Below are positions 17,511-30,119 of a DNA stretch of 64,000 nucleotides, one piece after another (the stretch's first letter is position 1; each line of letters begins with the position of its first letter). The notes under the pieces were generated by a model. That model was not told the origin of the DNA, made no database searches, and saw nothing but the letters and a program-made list of their open reading frames with translations. This DNA comes from Sceloporus undulatus (lineage: Eukaryota; Chordata; Lepidosauria; Squamata; Phrynosomatidae). The position numbers and the translations under genes are program-made. The stretch covers positions 107,562,135-107,626,134 of the forward strand of contig NC_056527.1 of the NCBI RefSeq assembly GCF_019175285.1, read 5' to 3'.

Positions 17511-19132
17511 TCACATCAGGGGATGTATTTCTGGCCTGTCAGGGTACAATCATGCAAAGAGTGGAAAAGAAAAAAGAAGTTCTGACCGGAACTGGGGAAC
17601 GGGGTTGTCCGTTGGGAAGCAGGGAGTTAAAAGAGAAAGGGGACAATGAAACCTGGTGTTTGCATTTTATTTTTATTTTTTTAAGAGGGACACATCTCCT
17701 CTATCCTGCTCCAGAAAGACTGCCCTGCCAATGCCCCCTTGCGCTCGGCTAGTGGCTTGAAACAGGCAGCGCCCGCAATGGAATCACAAGAATGCCCTTG
17801 AAAACCCACAGCTTGACTGGCATTGGCAAGTACGGCAACCTGAACAGCAAAGACGACTTCAAAACTATGCCTTACAGACACCAACCCGGCCATGAAAAAT
17901 AAATGCAGATGGTCAGCTGTGGGATTGCAAAAGCCAAGAGAGGTACAAAATAAGCATACATTTGGGGATACAACAAATCATTCGCATGACACTGAAAAAT
18001 CTTTTGAGGACATCTTGGGCTTTTAGCCCCCATGGGTTTGATCTAGCCCGGATATTCCAAAAGGAAGCCACAAGGCATGGCGCTGTGCCCGGGGGTAATT
18101 GGTTCCAAATGTGTCTCCTTCTGGGGTGCGGCGCGGGTAAAGAGGCAGAAAACGCAGATCTCTGCAGAGGTGCCTGTCCAACTATCTCATCTTCAAAGCT
18201 GGTTGAGGATGAGAAGCAAAAAGGGTGTGGTGCCTAATGTCCCAACAGGGAGAGGCTGGGAGCCAGGATTGCTGGGTTCTTTGGGTCGGGACAGGATCTC
18301 AACAGATAGACAGAGAAGATAGCAGAGAAGGGAACAGGCATCAGGGGGTTAAGAGCGGGAACTAACATCCCGTGGGTTGAAGCCTTCCTATAATTGTTAG
18401 TTAAGATAACCACAAGAGTTTGTTTTGCTTGGGATGACTGAAAAATTTCTGGCAGTGCTGCCTCCCCGATTTCAGGCACTGGTTGCATTCCGAGAAGGCG
18501 GTGCCCGCCTCGCATGCTCGGCTTGTTCCTCGGCTGCCCACTCAAGCCTATTTCCTTTAAGAGTCATCTTTTTGCAGCCTTTCACCTGTCAAAAGGTCTT
18601 GTTCCAACAGCAAACAAAAGTGCAAATGCAGAAACACCAACAAGAGCTACTTTGGCCAAACCTACCATGAGCCTCAAATGAACTCAGAGAAGACAATTTC
18701 CATCCATTCTCTGAACCAGCACAGTAGACTTCACAGCTCCCAGAGAGCCATGGATTCCTGTTTTGTGTCACCAGTGTGGACCGGAAATTGCTCTGGTCCC
18801 AGACACTTTCATCATCTGACAAAAGATGAACAGGTCTTACTTGTTTTGCAGTCAGCTAACAGGATTGATCAGACTTTGACAGAGCAGCAGGCCAACCTGA
18901 GTTACATCTTTCCCACGAGGAAGAGTGGCATAGCCTGCCAATGAACCTTGGAAATATGAGAATCCGGTGGCACTTCAATACTCCCTTGCTCACCTAGGGT
19001 GAAGAGCAATCACCTTTGGGTAAGAAGCAGACAGCTGTAAGTGCAAACAATGCTCCATCTCTCTCACTCAGTGGTTTAAGCTTTTTAGGGCTACAAGGGG
19101 GTGAAAGACAGAGGTTAGAAACCAAACATGTA
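17511..19132. other. Unique, mildly CpG-rich intergenic/intronic stretch
   Basis: No known repeat was recognised and CpGs are more frequent than around it (for example 18060-18150 and 18450-18540). Reading frames of 70-103 codons look incidental. Possible control element of MYH14 (inference only). Confidence 0.4.
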
Positions 19133-19263
19133 TCTGAGGAAGTAGGATGAAGTCTACAAAAGTTCATGCTACCAACTTAGGCTCAAAGGTGCTACAAGAT
19201 CCCTTTGCAGGCTGAGGTTAGAAACATTACTTTTGAGGACCAATATGGCTAGTGGGATTCTCG

Positions 19264-19496
19264 GTTGTTGTTGTGTGCCTTTAGTCACTTCCAAGCTATG
19301 GCAACCCTAAGGTGAACTTATCATAAGGTTTTCTTGGCACATTTCTTCAGAGAGGGGTTGCCATTGCCATCCCCTGAGACTGAGAGACTGACTTGCCTGA
19401 GATCATCCCATGGGTTTCCATGGCCAAGCTGGCATTCAAACCCTAATCTCCCACTGTCCTAGTGCAACACTCAAATCACTACACCACACTGGCTCC
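19264..19496 (-). mobile_element. MIR-like tRNA-headed SINE
   Basis: Reverse orientation: 'gttgttgtgtgcctttagtc' to 'caaatcactacaccacactggctc'. A 'GTTAGTCTG' family fragment (19133-19212) lies just before it. Confidence 0.83.
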
Positions 19497-20046
19497 CAGG
19501 GGATTCTGGGAGATATAGTCAAAAATAATTTCTCTTAAGTTCTGGAGAAAACTTTAAGTCTATGTACAAAGCTGCCACAGTACTCTTGTAGTGCTTCTCT
19601 CTGTCACACCGCATATTAAAAGGGCCCCTGGTCTTTTAAGGCAAAACCAAGACAACAGCTTAACTGCTTGCACTACAGCAGTGGTCCTCAGAGGGGCAGC
19701 AGAACCCCCGGGGGGCACATGAGACTGGGGGGCCCTGATCTCTCCTCCTCCCCCTTATCTTTTTAAACTTTTTATGTGTAAAATTTACATGTTCATTGTG
19801 TTACGTACTGAATTTACTTGAAAAAAACTGTTCTAATTTGGTGTCTCAGTCCAACACATCCAGAGGTCACCAAGTTGGAGAAAACTTCCTCTCAAGGAAG
19901 ATAAAACCCAGAGATGATATTATTATTATTATTATTAATTTTGAATGATGAATTTTAGAAGTGGATTGTCCTTTTATTTTACATTTTATTTGTCATTTCA
20001 AACTGATGTTTGATTTAACTGGCACGTTTTAACTGATGTTGTTCCT

Positions 20047-20176
20047 TGAATTCAAAGATATAGCCGTGTTAATCTGCAGAATCAGTACATAGAGCCTTTG
20101 TAGCACCTTTGAGACTAACTGAAAGAAATTGGCAGCTTTTGTAGACTTCAGTCTACTTCTTCAGATGCATTTGATG
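20047..20176. mobile_element. 'GATATAGCC..GTTAGTCTG' family, one arm
   Basis: 'attcaaagatatagccgtgttaatctg' through 'gtagacttcagtctacttcttcagatgcat'; the second inverted arm is missing. Confidence 0.65.
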
Positions 20177-20810
20177 GAGTTGATTTTTGTTGTCTGCCTC
20201 AATATATAGGGAGGGGTGGGTAAGAAAGCAGGAGGAGGAGGAGGAGGAGAGGACCAATTCCTCGTGGTAGTTTTCTTTTGAACATGGGGGCTGGCTTCTC
20301 TGCTCCTTCTCTTTAGCTTAAGTCCCGAAGGCCAAAAGGGACATGAGAGAGCAGATACGGTGACACAGTTCTGCATTTCCATGGCATGCAATGGTGGCCA
20401 CGCTTCCAGGCTCCTGCTAGCCTTGGGGGTTTAAGGCAAACAGAGTGAACTGTGGAAGCAGCCATGCTACCTGTGTTCATTTCTGTGACACGGTGCTCTG
20501 GCAGCTGCATCTTCTGAGAGGGGAAAGGAGACAGCTGATAAAAAAGGAGGAAGAGAGAGGACCACTCAATTCATAATTGCAAGTTTGACATACAAATTTC
20601 AAACATATATATGTACCTACCTTTCACAGAGAACACATTTCCACAGTTAGAGATCTTACTCACTAAAACTGAAGGACTCTGAAGTCTGAGAATAGCTGCA
20701 GGACTCGGTGTAAGAACCTCTGGCCTGCTGATTTTGTGGACTATAATTTCCCCAGTTGCCTATTACTGACCATGTTGGCTGGGGTTTCTGGGATATGAAG
20801 ACCAAAATGA

Positions 20811-21039
20811 TGTTGTTGTGTGCCTTCAAGTCATTTCCAACCTATGATGCTCCTAAGGTGGACCTATCATGAGGTTTTCTTGGCAAGATTTGTTCAAAGG
20901 TTTGTCATTGCCTCCCTCTGAGGCTGAGAGAGTATGACTTACGCAAGACCACCAAGTGAGTTTCTCTAGCCTGGTGGGGATTTGAACCCTGATCTTCAGA
21001 GTTGTAGTCCAACACTCAAACCACTACACCACACTAGCC
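20811..21039 (-). mobile_element. MIR-like tRNA-headed SINE
   Basis: 'tgttgttgtgtgccttcaagtc' to 'caaaccactacaccacactagc'; full length and reverse-oriented. Confidence 0.85.
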
Positions 21040-21522
21040 AAAATATCTGAGGCCAAATAGTAGACAGAGAGATGCAGCTGGTGGTGTCCATTACGAAGTT
21101 ATGAAACATTAAAGAAATCTGTGTCTTTTCCTAATAAAAACACATTTGAACACTCACATCAGTCCACATTTGGGCAAATCCAATAGTCTATCAACCTGAG
21201 AGACTCATTTTTTCCTCTCCATCTCCACCAAACAGGCTCCCCAAGGAACTCCACAATGTGTCCCACAAATGTGTAGTAGTAGCTTCTTGGCTTGTTTCCT
21301 TCCAACTCTGCTCAGTTCCCATGTCAACTTTATTCTAATTCATTAGCCAGATATTAGTCAGTCAGAATGGCAAGAATTGGGATTCAGAAAGGATACTTTA
21401 TTTCAAGGGAAAATACAATCTATTGGATTATTGGTGGTGTCGGGAGCCAACCTTCTGGATTCCCCAAAAAGGAATTAAGGCAAGAAAGGAGATGATTTTT
21501 TTTTGCAGAATTTTTAAAAACA

Positions 21523-21556
21523 TTATTATTATTATTATTATTATTGTTATTGTTAT
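21523..21556. repeat. (ATT)n/(GTT)n microsatellite
   Basis: About seven ATT units pass into interrupted GTT units. Confidence 0.85.
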
Positions 21557-22508
21557 TTGGGGAAATACAACTCTCAGAAGTCTTCAGGGAATCCCCAAGT
21601 CATCCCAAAAATGTAATGTGTCCAAGTTCTGTTTTGTAACTGGAGAATCCTAGGTTATAGAGCAGGAAAGTCACACTGAATGCATTAAATCAAGAGAAGG
21701 ACAGGGAGAAAGGACTCCCAGATTCATCTGGAAACAGGATGGAGAACTGTGTGCATCCCAGCCAAGTGGCTGGTAGCCAAGACTCCCAAGTACTCCAGTC
21801 CTCTCTGGGATGACAGCCACTACCTTTATAACTACCCTAGTCACAGGCTGAAATAACAAATCTGACTTGAATGTGTGTCACTCCGTGTGTGTTATGAGTG
21901 TGTCAAGTGTGCAAGTTCTGCATCTGCCCTCATGGCTCCCGCCCCTCTCTCCAGAGTGAACGACACGCCTGCTAATTGTTTTGCCGGCCGGCTCATATGA
22001 CTCCCAACGTATCCAGACCCTTCTGCCAAGATCCCTGTTCCAAGTTTAGGAACGAGGCAGGAGGACTGGAAGATAGGGGGGAGGGAACAGCCTGCATGCA
22101 TGGCGTATGCGTGCCCATTGCTGCTATAAATATCAGTTATGGACAACATAACTGTTTGGTGCTCAAGTCCAGCCCAGGCATGGCATCTAGGAAACCCCGA
22201 AGGGCAAAAAGAATGAACTTCTCTCCATTCTGGCTGCATTAACCCAGAGTACATGGAATCTGAGTTTCCTTTTACATCACTCTTTGATTTGTATTAATGC
22301 CATACACTGACATATCAGTTCAGCAATTTGGAATTAAATGCTCAAATTTAGCCCATAACTAAATAAGCCAACACCAATCAGCACATTTCTAAAAGTCTGC
22401 CAGAACTTCTTGATAACCGTTCACAAAAAATACACAAAACATATATGATATGAAGGATGAATAAACAAACCCTCAACTAAAATTTTCACTAACCCATTTC
22501 TGGCAAAA
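21557..22508. other. Unique stretch with a TATAAATA motif
   Basis: No repeat was recognised. Bases 21880-22210 are richer in CpG ('gttttgccggccggctcatatg') and include 'gctgctataaatatcag', a TATA- or MEF2-like motif. No exon with splice support was found. Confidence 0.35.
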
Positions 22509-22510
22509 TA

Positions 22511-22773
22511 CAGTGTGTCTTCCATATCCCTGGATTCCACATTCATGGATTCAACCACCCACAGCTTATATATATCCCAAGCCAAACTACAAATACAGTG
22601 TGTCTTCCATATCCCTGGATTCCACATTCATGGATTCAACCACCCACAGCTTATATATATAGATATATGTGGGGGGGCATGATTTTACTATGCCATTGTA
22701 TATAATGGCACTTGAGCAGCCACAGATTTTGGTATCCACAAGAGTTCCTGGAACCAAGCCACAGCCCACTGTA
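22511..22773. mobile_element. Tigger-like MITE with duplicated end
   Basis: The terminal 65 bases ('cagtgtgtcttccatatccctgg...cccacagctta') occur twice, at about 22510-22574 and 22595-22660. The body and the other end (AACCAAGCCACAGCCCACTG) follow. A second truncated copy starts at 22774. Confidence 0.75.
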
Positions 22774-22930
22774 CAATGGTCCCTTGTTATCCACTAGGGT
22801 TTGGTTCCACATACCCTTGTGGATACCAAAATCTGTGGATGGTTCACAATTGCTAACAGCCAGCAAATGCCTTTTGAATAACCACATTCACTAAATTGGA
22901 GAATGAAAGAAATACTGTGGATCAATGAAG

Positions 22931-25156
22931 AGTCACTGTACTAAATCACTGATTTAAGAAACACCCTAACTTTTCATTGAAATTATTGAGTGGGATAAAG
23001 GTTTAGCCATACATGGAATAAACCAACTGAAACCAGTGGGACTAACTTAGGACCTATTCTTTTCAATATATCCAGTCTAAGGATGATCAGATCTGTGTAC
23101 TAACACATATTTAAGTGTTAGGAATTGAAAAATGTAACATGTGAGTGTTTGCGGGGTGAGGGATGAGAGTCATACAACTTTGAAAACAAATCACCTGTCA
23201 AAATTAATCCTTTAGATTGTTCTCATCTTTCATTTCAAACACAGCATACAATGCAAGGATTTCCATTGTTTTGTCTGTGCACTTGATGAAGTAGGTTCCA
23301 GTTGATGGAAAGTTACACCAGAATATATATATGTGTGTGTGTGTGTGTTTTAAGTCTTGGCCACAAGACTCTTGTTGTTTTCACTGCAACAGATCAACGT
23401 AGCCACCCTCCTTTGGAATTCATGATTCTGTTGACACAGCAAGTTCCAAATGCTAAGCATTCCCCAGATTTGCGGATCAGATCCGTGCATTCTGTGGACT
23501 TTTAGATAAAGCTCCTAATTGGTTTGATTAGATTCAGATAGTTTTTTCAGCTGCCTTGAATTAGAGGTTAGAGACACATGCCGTTCTCCCCCTTACCCCA
23601 AGCCAAACTACAAATACCTCCCTTTTCCACCATGAAAACATACAACTGCATTCCTTGAATACTTGGTATTATTTTGGGCACCACACTGAGAAATTCCTGC
23701 ACTTCTGCTCTAAGATGCCATGGATGCATGCACCCAGCCACTCTTTCGGCTCAGTGATTCAATGGCTGTAACCAACAGCTAGCAGCACTGCTACATGCTT
23801 AAGAGTGACAGATCCACATATACATACAAAGAAACACGCATAATTGTTTCATGCCACCACACTGTCTTTCAGGATTTGGCTTTCAGCAGAGACCAACAGG
23901 GCAAACCCTGTATAGCTTGAATATCCAAGCTGCTATGACATCTGCAGCCTGCCTGCTCAAGCCGATCCGACATCAAGGTGCATGAGGATTGTACCAAAAA
24001 CCCCAGTTGCCATATATTCTCCTGCAATATCATTCTCCTTTGTCATTCCAACTGTTTCTGGATTAGATCCTGGCTAGAGCTGCCAGTTCTCTATTTTGCA
24101 TTAACAGCTTTCTCTTGCCGGTAACCATATTGCTAAAACGCTTTTTGCAATGTTAAAAAGAAAGAAGGAAAGCAAACCCATCCCTCGTTTTTCCCCTCCA
24201 TCAATAGAGGCCTTTGCAGTACTGTAGGTCTTTTTTCCTATAGGAAAATGGTTACTTCCATACCTTTCATGGCAGCAATGGGTGGGGTTTTTTGTTTGGG
24301 GTTTTCTTTTCGGAAAGGTTACCGGGTCACGGGTTTGGAGATGATAAAGGACTGCTATGATACTATGCCATATCTATACCTGAGCAAAGCCTCCAAGGGA
24401 ATGTAGGCAGGGATGGAGGAGGGAAGGAAAGCGTCGGAAGGGAACCCTGCAGAAATTCACCAGCTGACACTTCTCTGGCTGGGCACCAATAAGGGCTAGA
24501 GATAGATGGAGGAATGGACAGCCAAAGTCATTATAGGATAGAGAGGGGCAATGATAGGGATGGAATCAAGAGCACAGATTGATGGGCTGAAAGCCTGGCA
24601 TATAATCTGGCCAATATTCAGGATACAGAATAAGCAGAAGGGGGGAAAGAGGAAGGCAGGTGCCCACATTCACAGGGAAAGCATCCAAAGCAAAAGGAGG
24701 AAAAGACAGACAAGTGAGAGGAGGGAATGCCTGGAAAACCCAGACTGACCAGATGCCTTCACTGCAAAGGAGGACAAGGCGCCGCAAAATGGAGGACACA
24801 ATGACCAAACCAAAGCTAAAACCCCTCATAGAAATATGGACCCATGCTTCTTAGTCACGCTCAAAATGGAGGACGTTTTTGAAAACTCCTCCTGGACAAG
24901 GCGGCTGTGAAATGGAGGACCTGTCCTGGAAAAGGAGGACCCTCCGGTCACCTTGTGGGAAACACCCAAGCAGTGCCAATTTATAATAATAAGAGGGACT
25001 AAGCAGAACAGAATCTCTGCCATTTCTATTCTTCCCCAGCTGTCCTCAAATGCCAATCATGCAATACTAAATAGCTAAACAAATTATCAGATTCCTACAT
25101 ACTATTCCCTGCCATTTTCCAGGACCTAAGCAAGACCATCCTCAATTATCTATATT

Positions 25157-25190
<34 letters not shown>

Positions 25191-25249
25191 ATGATCACGC
25201 CTCCTCAGCTGTTCCAGACCATGTCATTCATAAATGGGAATTACAGAGG
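22931..25249. other. Mostly unique intergenic/intronic sequence
   Basis: A (GT)n tract lies near 23331-23349 and a (CA)n(TA)n tract at 25157-25190. A repeat with 'aaaatggaggaca' motifs covers about 24780-24960. No supported exon was found. Confidence 0.5.
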
Positions 25250-25560
25250 AGCACCAAGACCCCTTGCCTCTCCCCTTCCTTCGCAGACCTTGGAAGAGGG
25301 ACCCTTGTCAGCCACCGTATTGGAAAGCAAGGAAAAAGGCAGGGCCCCTGGCAAGCGGTCTAACCATACCTCCGCAAACAGGAGAGACAACGACGTTGAC
25401 GCCTCCAAGGCCCAGCCGCAACTGAGCGGCCACTGGGAAGGGGGAGGAGTCCGGGTCCTGTAGCCACGCCCACCCCGACCAATCACAGAAGAGAAGGGGC
25501 GGTGGCTTTGTGGTGGGCGGGGAAAACCTGATTGCGAGGGCACGATAGGCCTTTGGGAGT
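25250..25560 (-). promoter_or_regulatory. CpG-rich candidate MYH14 promoter with non-coding exon
   Basis: The only clearly CpG-island-like segment upstream of the first MYH14 coding exon. It carries a CCAAT box (gaccaatcac, about 25478-25487), GC boxes (ccacgccc at 25464; ggggcgg at 25496; gggcgggg at 25515) and dense CpG. On the minus strand a good donor, TTTGCGGAG|GTATGG, lies at 25370. A short non-coding exon from roughly 25430 down to 25370 spliced to the acceptor at 6801 is therefore plausible. This fits the known non-coding first exon and long first intron of non-muscle myosin genes. Inference; another gene could own it. Confidence 0.5.
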
Positions 25561-25865
25561 GAGTGACGGGAGAACTGGCCAACCAGAGGACGTGGGACCC
25601 TTTTGGCAAGCTGAATGGGTTCCTTTGTGAGGGAACAGATCGTGAGAGGAGCTAAAGGATGAATGGGGCCCATTGTCTTCTGGGAGGGGGCTGGGATGAC
25701 GTCAGAGGCAGACCCCCCCATAAGCTTCTTTCCCCAAAAAAAGTCCTCCATTTCCTTCTCTGAAGTTCTAACCCTCCTGGCTTTCCCTATAAAGTGATCC
25801 ACCAGATCCCATGTGATCCACCAGAAAGCAAATTGGTGCAGCCTCTCCTAGCTAGCTCCGCTCTG

Positions 25866-25966
25866 GACCCCAGAACAAACTCCAATTCCCAGAATTCCAT
25901 AGCCTTGACCAGAAAGAGTTAAAGCGGTGCCAAACCGGTTTATTTCTCCAGTGTGGATGCAGCCTA
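25866..25966. mobile_element. Fold-back MITE, 'ATAATCCAG' family, right half
   Basis: 'aattcccagaattccatagcc' to 'atttctccagtgtggatgcagcc'; only one arm remains. Confidence 0.7.
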
Positions 25967-26702
25967 AGAGGAGTAGAGTACAAGCCATTGCATTCCGTGC
26001 AGCTTTTATTAAGTGTGTGGTGTCCTACATTTTTTCTCGAATGCCCTACATTTAATGGCTCCTTGTCCTGCTTTGAGTTTGGGACATCTGGTCATCCTGC
26101 TTCTGCCATGCAGGAACTCCCCGTCAAAGCACCTCCGCCCGATGGCCATCCAGCCTCTGTCAATAGTGAGGCCTGACCGGAGCAGAATAGAGTGGCAATA
26201 ATTTTGTGTAAAGGGTTTATTGCTATATTGTTAGCATTTGCACCATCAGAGATTATATGGAAAACATTGACACAGCCTTTGTTTCAATACTGGTGTGTCC
26301 AAAGTGTGAGGTGTTGTTCTTGCAGGGGGGAAATGGCTTCTAAAATCCAAATGGCCAGAGGGAAACTAATGAACAAACAAAAAACATTTGCTATAGTTTG
26401 GTCTCCTTTTATTTCATCAATGAACTTAACAAGATCATGCAATCCACCATCATGTCAAGAAACAGTTTGTGTTGCAGATTTTTAATGCAACATCAGCAGT
26501 TAAAGTGATACGGCATACTTTCCAATACATCTGTCGTCCCATTTTTACAGAGGCTTCTCAAATGCTCCAGTTTCTCTGTCCTCCTCCCACTTTCCTTCTG
26601 CTCACTTCAGTTGCTGCAAACCGAGTTCAAAATGCAAAAAGTACTTTGCACCTCAACAGCGGGGAGAGGAGAAGAAAGAGCGGAGTTGTACCCTTCCTTG
26701 TA

Positions 26703-26923
26703 AGTCCAAAACACACTGGAGAAATGATCCAGTTTGAGACCGCTTTAACTGCCCTGGCTCAGTACTAGGGAATTCTGGGGACTGTAGTTTTGTGAGACAT
26801 TTAGCCTTCTCTGTCAGAGAGCTCTTTTCCCACCGTAAACTACAAGTCCCAAGATTCCTTAGCACTGAGCCAGGCAGTTAGAGCAGTGTCAAACTGGGCT
26901 ATTTCTGCAGTGTGTTTTGGACC
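26703..26923. mobile_element. Fold-back MITE, 'ATAATCCAG' family (GTCCAAAACAC ends)
   Basis: Complete palindrome with ends GTCCAAAACACACTGGAG and CTGCAGTGTGTTTTGGAC. The arms share the same core as the GCTGCAT-ended copies but the outer 15-20 bases differ. Confidence 0.82.
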
Positions 26924-27270
26924 ATAGACTCATGGAAAAGGCAACTGCTGCAGCCTCTCCAGGTTTGTATGTTCTTCCACATTAATAACCTCTATCATTT
27001 TGGCCAGAATCTGATGTTCCTTGGCCACACGTGTCCCGACTTTCATCTGTGAAAAGGAATACTGTGTAATCATTTTTTGGATAGAGCTAACATTGTTTGT
27101 GTTGCTTGGTCCACAATGTTGCTATTGCTGGGTGTGCAAGTGGCTATGTTTCCCCTGTTTTCTTTTTCTGGTTCCTTTTCCTAATTATATTGATGTGCTG
27201 TTATTGTTTATGGACACCAGGTGTTTTTAACCTAAAACGTGAGTCACTTTTCTGCACTTCTATTGCTTAA

Positions 27271-27491
27271 TTTTGTGTGTGTGTGTGTGTGTGTGCCTTC
27301 AAATCATTTCCGACTTATGGAGAGCCTAAGGCAAAATTTGTTCAAAGGAGGTTTGCCATTGCCATCCTCAGAGGCTGAGAGAGTGTGACTTGCCTAAGTT
27401 CACCCAGTGGGTTTGCATGGCCAAGCGGGATTCAAATCCTGATCTCTAAAGTCATAGTGCAGTGTTCAAACCACTGTCCCACGCTGGCTCT
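27271..27491 (-). mobile_element. MIR-like SINE with (GT)n
   Basis: A (GT)n run expands the usual 'tgttgtgtgcc' end. The element then continues to 'caaaccactgtcccacgctggctc'. About 25 bases are missing in the body. Confidence 0.8.
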
Positions 27492-27711
27492 CTATGTAAT
27501 GAGATAATTCAGCAGCTCTCAGTTAACACCAAGAGAAGGAAGAACGTTCAGATGCTTGTTACAGTTGTCGATGAACCATTGATCTGCATCCTAAAGCAAA
27601 GGTCAGACAGAGCATGGAAAAGTTACATTTTGGACTATGTCTCCCATTCAGAGTCTCCCATTCAGCATGACCAGCAAAGTCAGTTCAAAACAAAATTTCT
27701 GCTAGTAATAT

Positions 27712-27919
27712 GGGTCCAAAACACACTGCAAAAATCATCCAGTTTGAGACCACTTTAGCTGCCCTGGCTTATTGCTAGGGAAGCCTGGGAATGGTCATTT
27801 CTTGTGGCACCAGAGCTTTCTGAAAGAGAAGGCTAAACGTTACACGAAACTACAGTTCGCTCAGCCAGGGCAGTTAAAGCAGTCTCAAACTGGATTATTT
27901 CTACAGTGTGTTTTGGACC
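27712..27919. mobile_element. Fold-back MITE, 'ATAATCCAG' family (GTCCAAAACAC ends)
   Basis: GGTCCAAAACACACTGC to CAGTGTGTTTTGGACC. Both ends are intact. Confidence 0.82.
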
Positions 27920-28320
27920 ATAGTGTCTTCTGCATGTCTTAAACAGCTGGTGGCCTTAGGAGGATGGACACATGAAAAAAGGAACAAAGTTCCTGTCTTT
28001 TGAATAGTTGCATGGAAGAGGTCATCCAGCAGGTCTAGCCTGCCTTGCAAGCTTGACCTGCTAAAATTACTCTTTCCACACAGCTATTAAAGGGATAGGA
28101 CAGGAGTCCCGTTCTCTTTTTTATGTGGCCTACCTTTAGCCACACACACCATTTGTCAAAGCACAGGGCAAGAGGATGCAGTTATGAGGGACAGAGTGCA
28201 GAAAACAGGACTATGGCAGCACTGTGGCACTTTTGAAGAGCTATGCAAAAATTACTGTCCCCAAACTAATGCAGTTGTGGCATCTTAGCAACTTGGTATG
28301 ATCAAGTCCTAAGTCCCTTG

Positions 28321-28517
28321 CCAAACTACAAATCCCCAAGCTCCATCAGATGGAGCCATTAAAGTTAAAGACTGCATGCACACAGATGGCACCAGAGCTC
28401 TCTGACAGAGAAGGCTAAATGTCTCACAAAACTACAGTCCCTAGGATTCCATAGCCTTGAGCCATGACAGTTAAAGTGGTGTCAAACTGGATTATTTCTG
28501 CCATGTGGATGCAGCCC
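28321..28517. mobile_element. Fold-back MITE, 'ATAATCCAG' family, rearranged
   Basis: The right arm is complete (GCCATGTGGATGCAGCC). The left part ('aaactacaaatccccaagctcc') is out of order, so two copies have probably fused. Confidence 0.65.
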
Positions 28518-28697
28518 AAGAGGGATAAAAGCAGTGTAACTGTGCAGTTTGGATATGCATCTGCTAGTTTATTTCAGAAAAGCAATGGAGAGTCTTAATA
28601 AACAAATCCATTATGTCCTAAGTGTTCACGGACTACAGTCCCCTTCTTTATATGCATCTGAAGTAGACTGTGGCCCACCAAATTCATGCCATAATAA

Positions 28698-28869
28698 ATG
28701 TAGTACAGTTGATTCTCCACATTTTTGGATTTGACTTTTGCAGATTAGCTTACAGTTGTAAACTGCTTAGGCACTGCTCAGGCGGTATGAAGCGGTATAT
28801 AAATGAAGCTTTTTTTTTTTCCACATTCACGTAGGTCCTAGCCCCAGCAAATGTGGAGGGATCACTGTA
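28698..28869. mobile_element. Tigger-like fragments split by a SINE tail
   Basis: 'acagttgattctccacatttttgg' and 'tgtggagggatcactgta' are the two ends. Between them sits a SINE-type tail ending 'gcggtatataaatgaagc' and poly-T. A Penelope-type 3' scrap ('catagcctgaaaaacccacaaaaaacta') follows at 28877-28907. Confidence 0.6.
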
Positions 28870-29535
28870 GAACATGGCCACATAGCCTGAAAAACCCACA
28901 AAAAACTAATGACCACTGTAGCCTTTAAGACTCTATTGTTTGCTTTTGTACAATGGATTTCCTGCCAAAGCTACACTGCACCCCTTTGGCAGATAAGTGT
29001 CCAGCTCCATTCCTAAAAGACTACTATGCCGGGTTATTTCCAGATGAGTGTCATGCTACCAATGACATAGCAAAACTGCATGGGAGGTGACTGAAGGGGA
29101 CCACACACGGGTAAATGAAGTTGGTTGGGACAGGGCCTAGAGGAAAGGTTTCCTGAGCTACTTTTAGAGGTAGAAGTGACTCAACAAACCGGCCTACGAC
29201 AGCCTGCCATGCAGAATGCTAATGCACTGGCGTGCATTGCTATATTTAAAGGTGTGATGTGCAGGCCAACTCTTTCCACATGCAAAGTGAATGAGCAAAA
29301 ACATTGAAAGCGGAAACTTCCTCGAAGCCTATATAGAAGCATGCCATCACCATGGCAGACAGAGGGGGGGAAAGATGGTGAGATACATCCTTTAAAAGTT
29401 TAAAACTAAACAGATATGTTGCTTGATGGCATAGGATGTTTGCATACACAAACTATTATATTACATAGAATTCTGTGTCAAGCAGTTCAGTCTCAGCTGG
29501 ACACTGCTGTATTACTGTAGTGCAAAGTGTGTGTG

Positions 29536-29754
29536 TGTTGTGTGCCAGTAGTTTCTGACTTATGGCAACCCTAAGGCAACCCTATCATGGGGTTTTCTTG
29601 GCAAGATTTGTTCAGAAGAGGTTTGCCATGCTTTCCCCTGAGGCTGAGAGACTGTGACTTGCCCAAGGTCACCCAGTGAGTTTTTCATGGCTGAGTCAAA
29701 CTCTGGTCTCTAGAGTTGTAGTCCAATGCTCAAACCACTACGGCACACTGGCTT
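29536..29754 (-). mobile_element. MIR-like tRNA-headed SINE
   Basis: 'gtgttgtgtgccagtagtttc' to 'caaaccactacggcacactggct'. Full length with ordinary divergence. Confidence 0.85.
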
Positions 29755-30119
29755 GTGTCATGTAAAGTACTGTATAATATTAATTTTATTATTATACAGT
29801 ACTTATCAGAAATGCTTGCGACCAGAAGTGTTTGAGGTTTTGTAGTCTTTCAGATTTTGAAATATCTGCATATACATAACAAGATATCATGGAGTTGTGA
29901 CCCAAGTCTAAACATAAAATTCATTTATGTTTCATATACACCTTATACACATAGCCTGAAGGTAATTTTATACACAATATTTTAAATACAATCAAAGTAT
30001 TGTGTGTAATTTGTGTATAAAATATTGTGTATAATCACACGTGTCCCCCCCTTTGTGTGGACTTGGAGTCCATGGTCTCACTCTTCATTTGTTTTGGGTG
30101 TGCACAGCATTATTTTCAA

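Noticed and set aside
22120-22140. TATAAATA as the MYH14 core promoter.
   Set aside because: No initiator, exon donor or CpG support around it; the 25.4 kb segment is a better candidate.
25241-25802. Minus-strand frames of 122 and 164 codons at the CpG-rich segment.
   Set aside because: They span CCAAT and GC boxes and a likely non-coding exon; composition follows the CpG content and no domain is visible.
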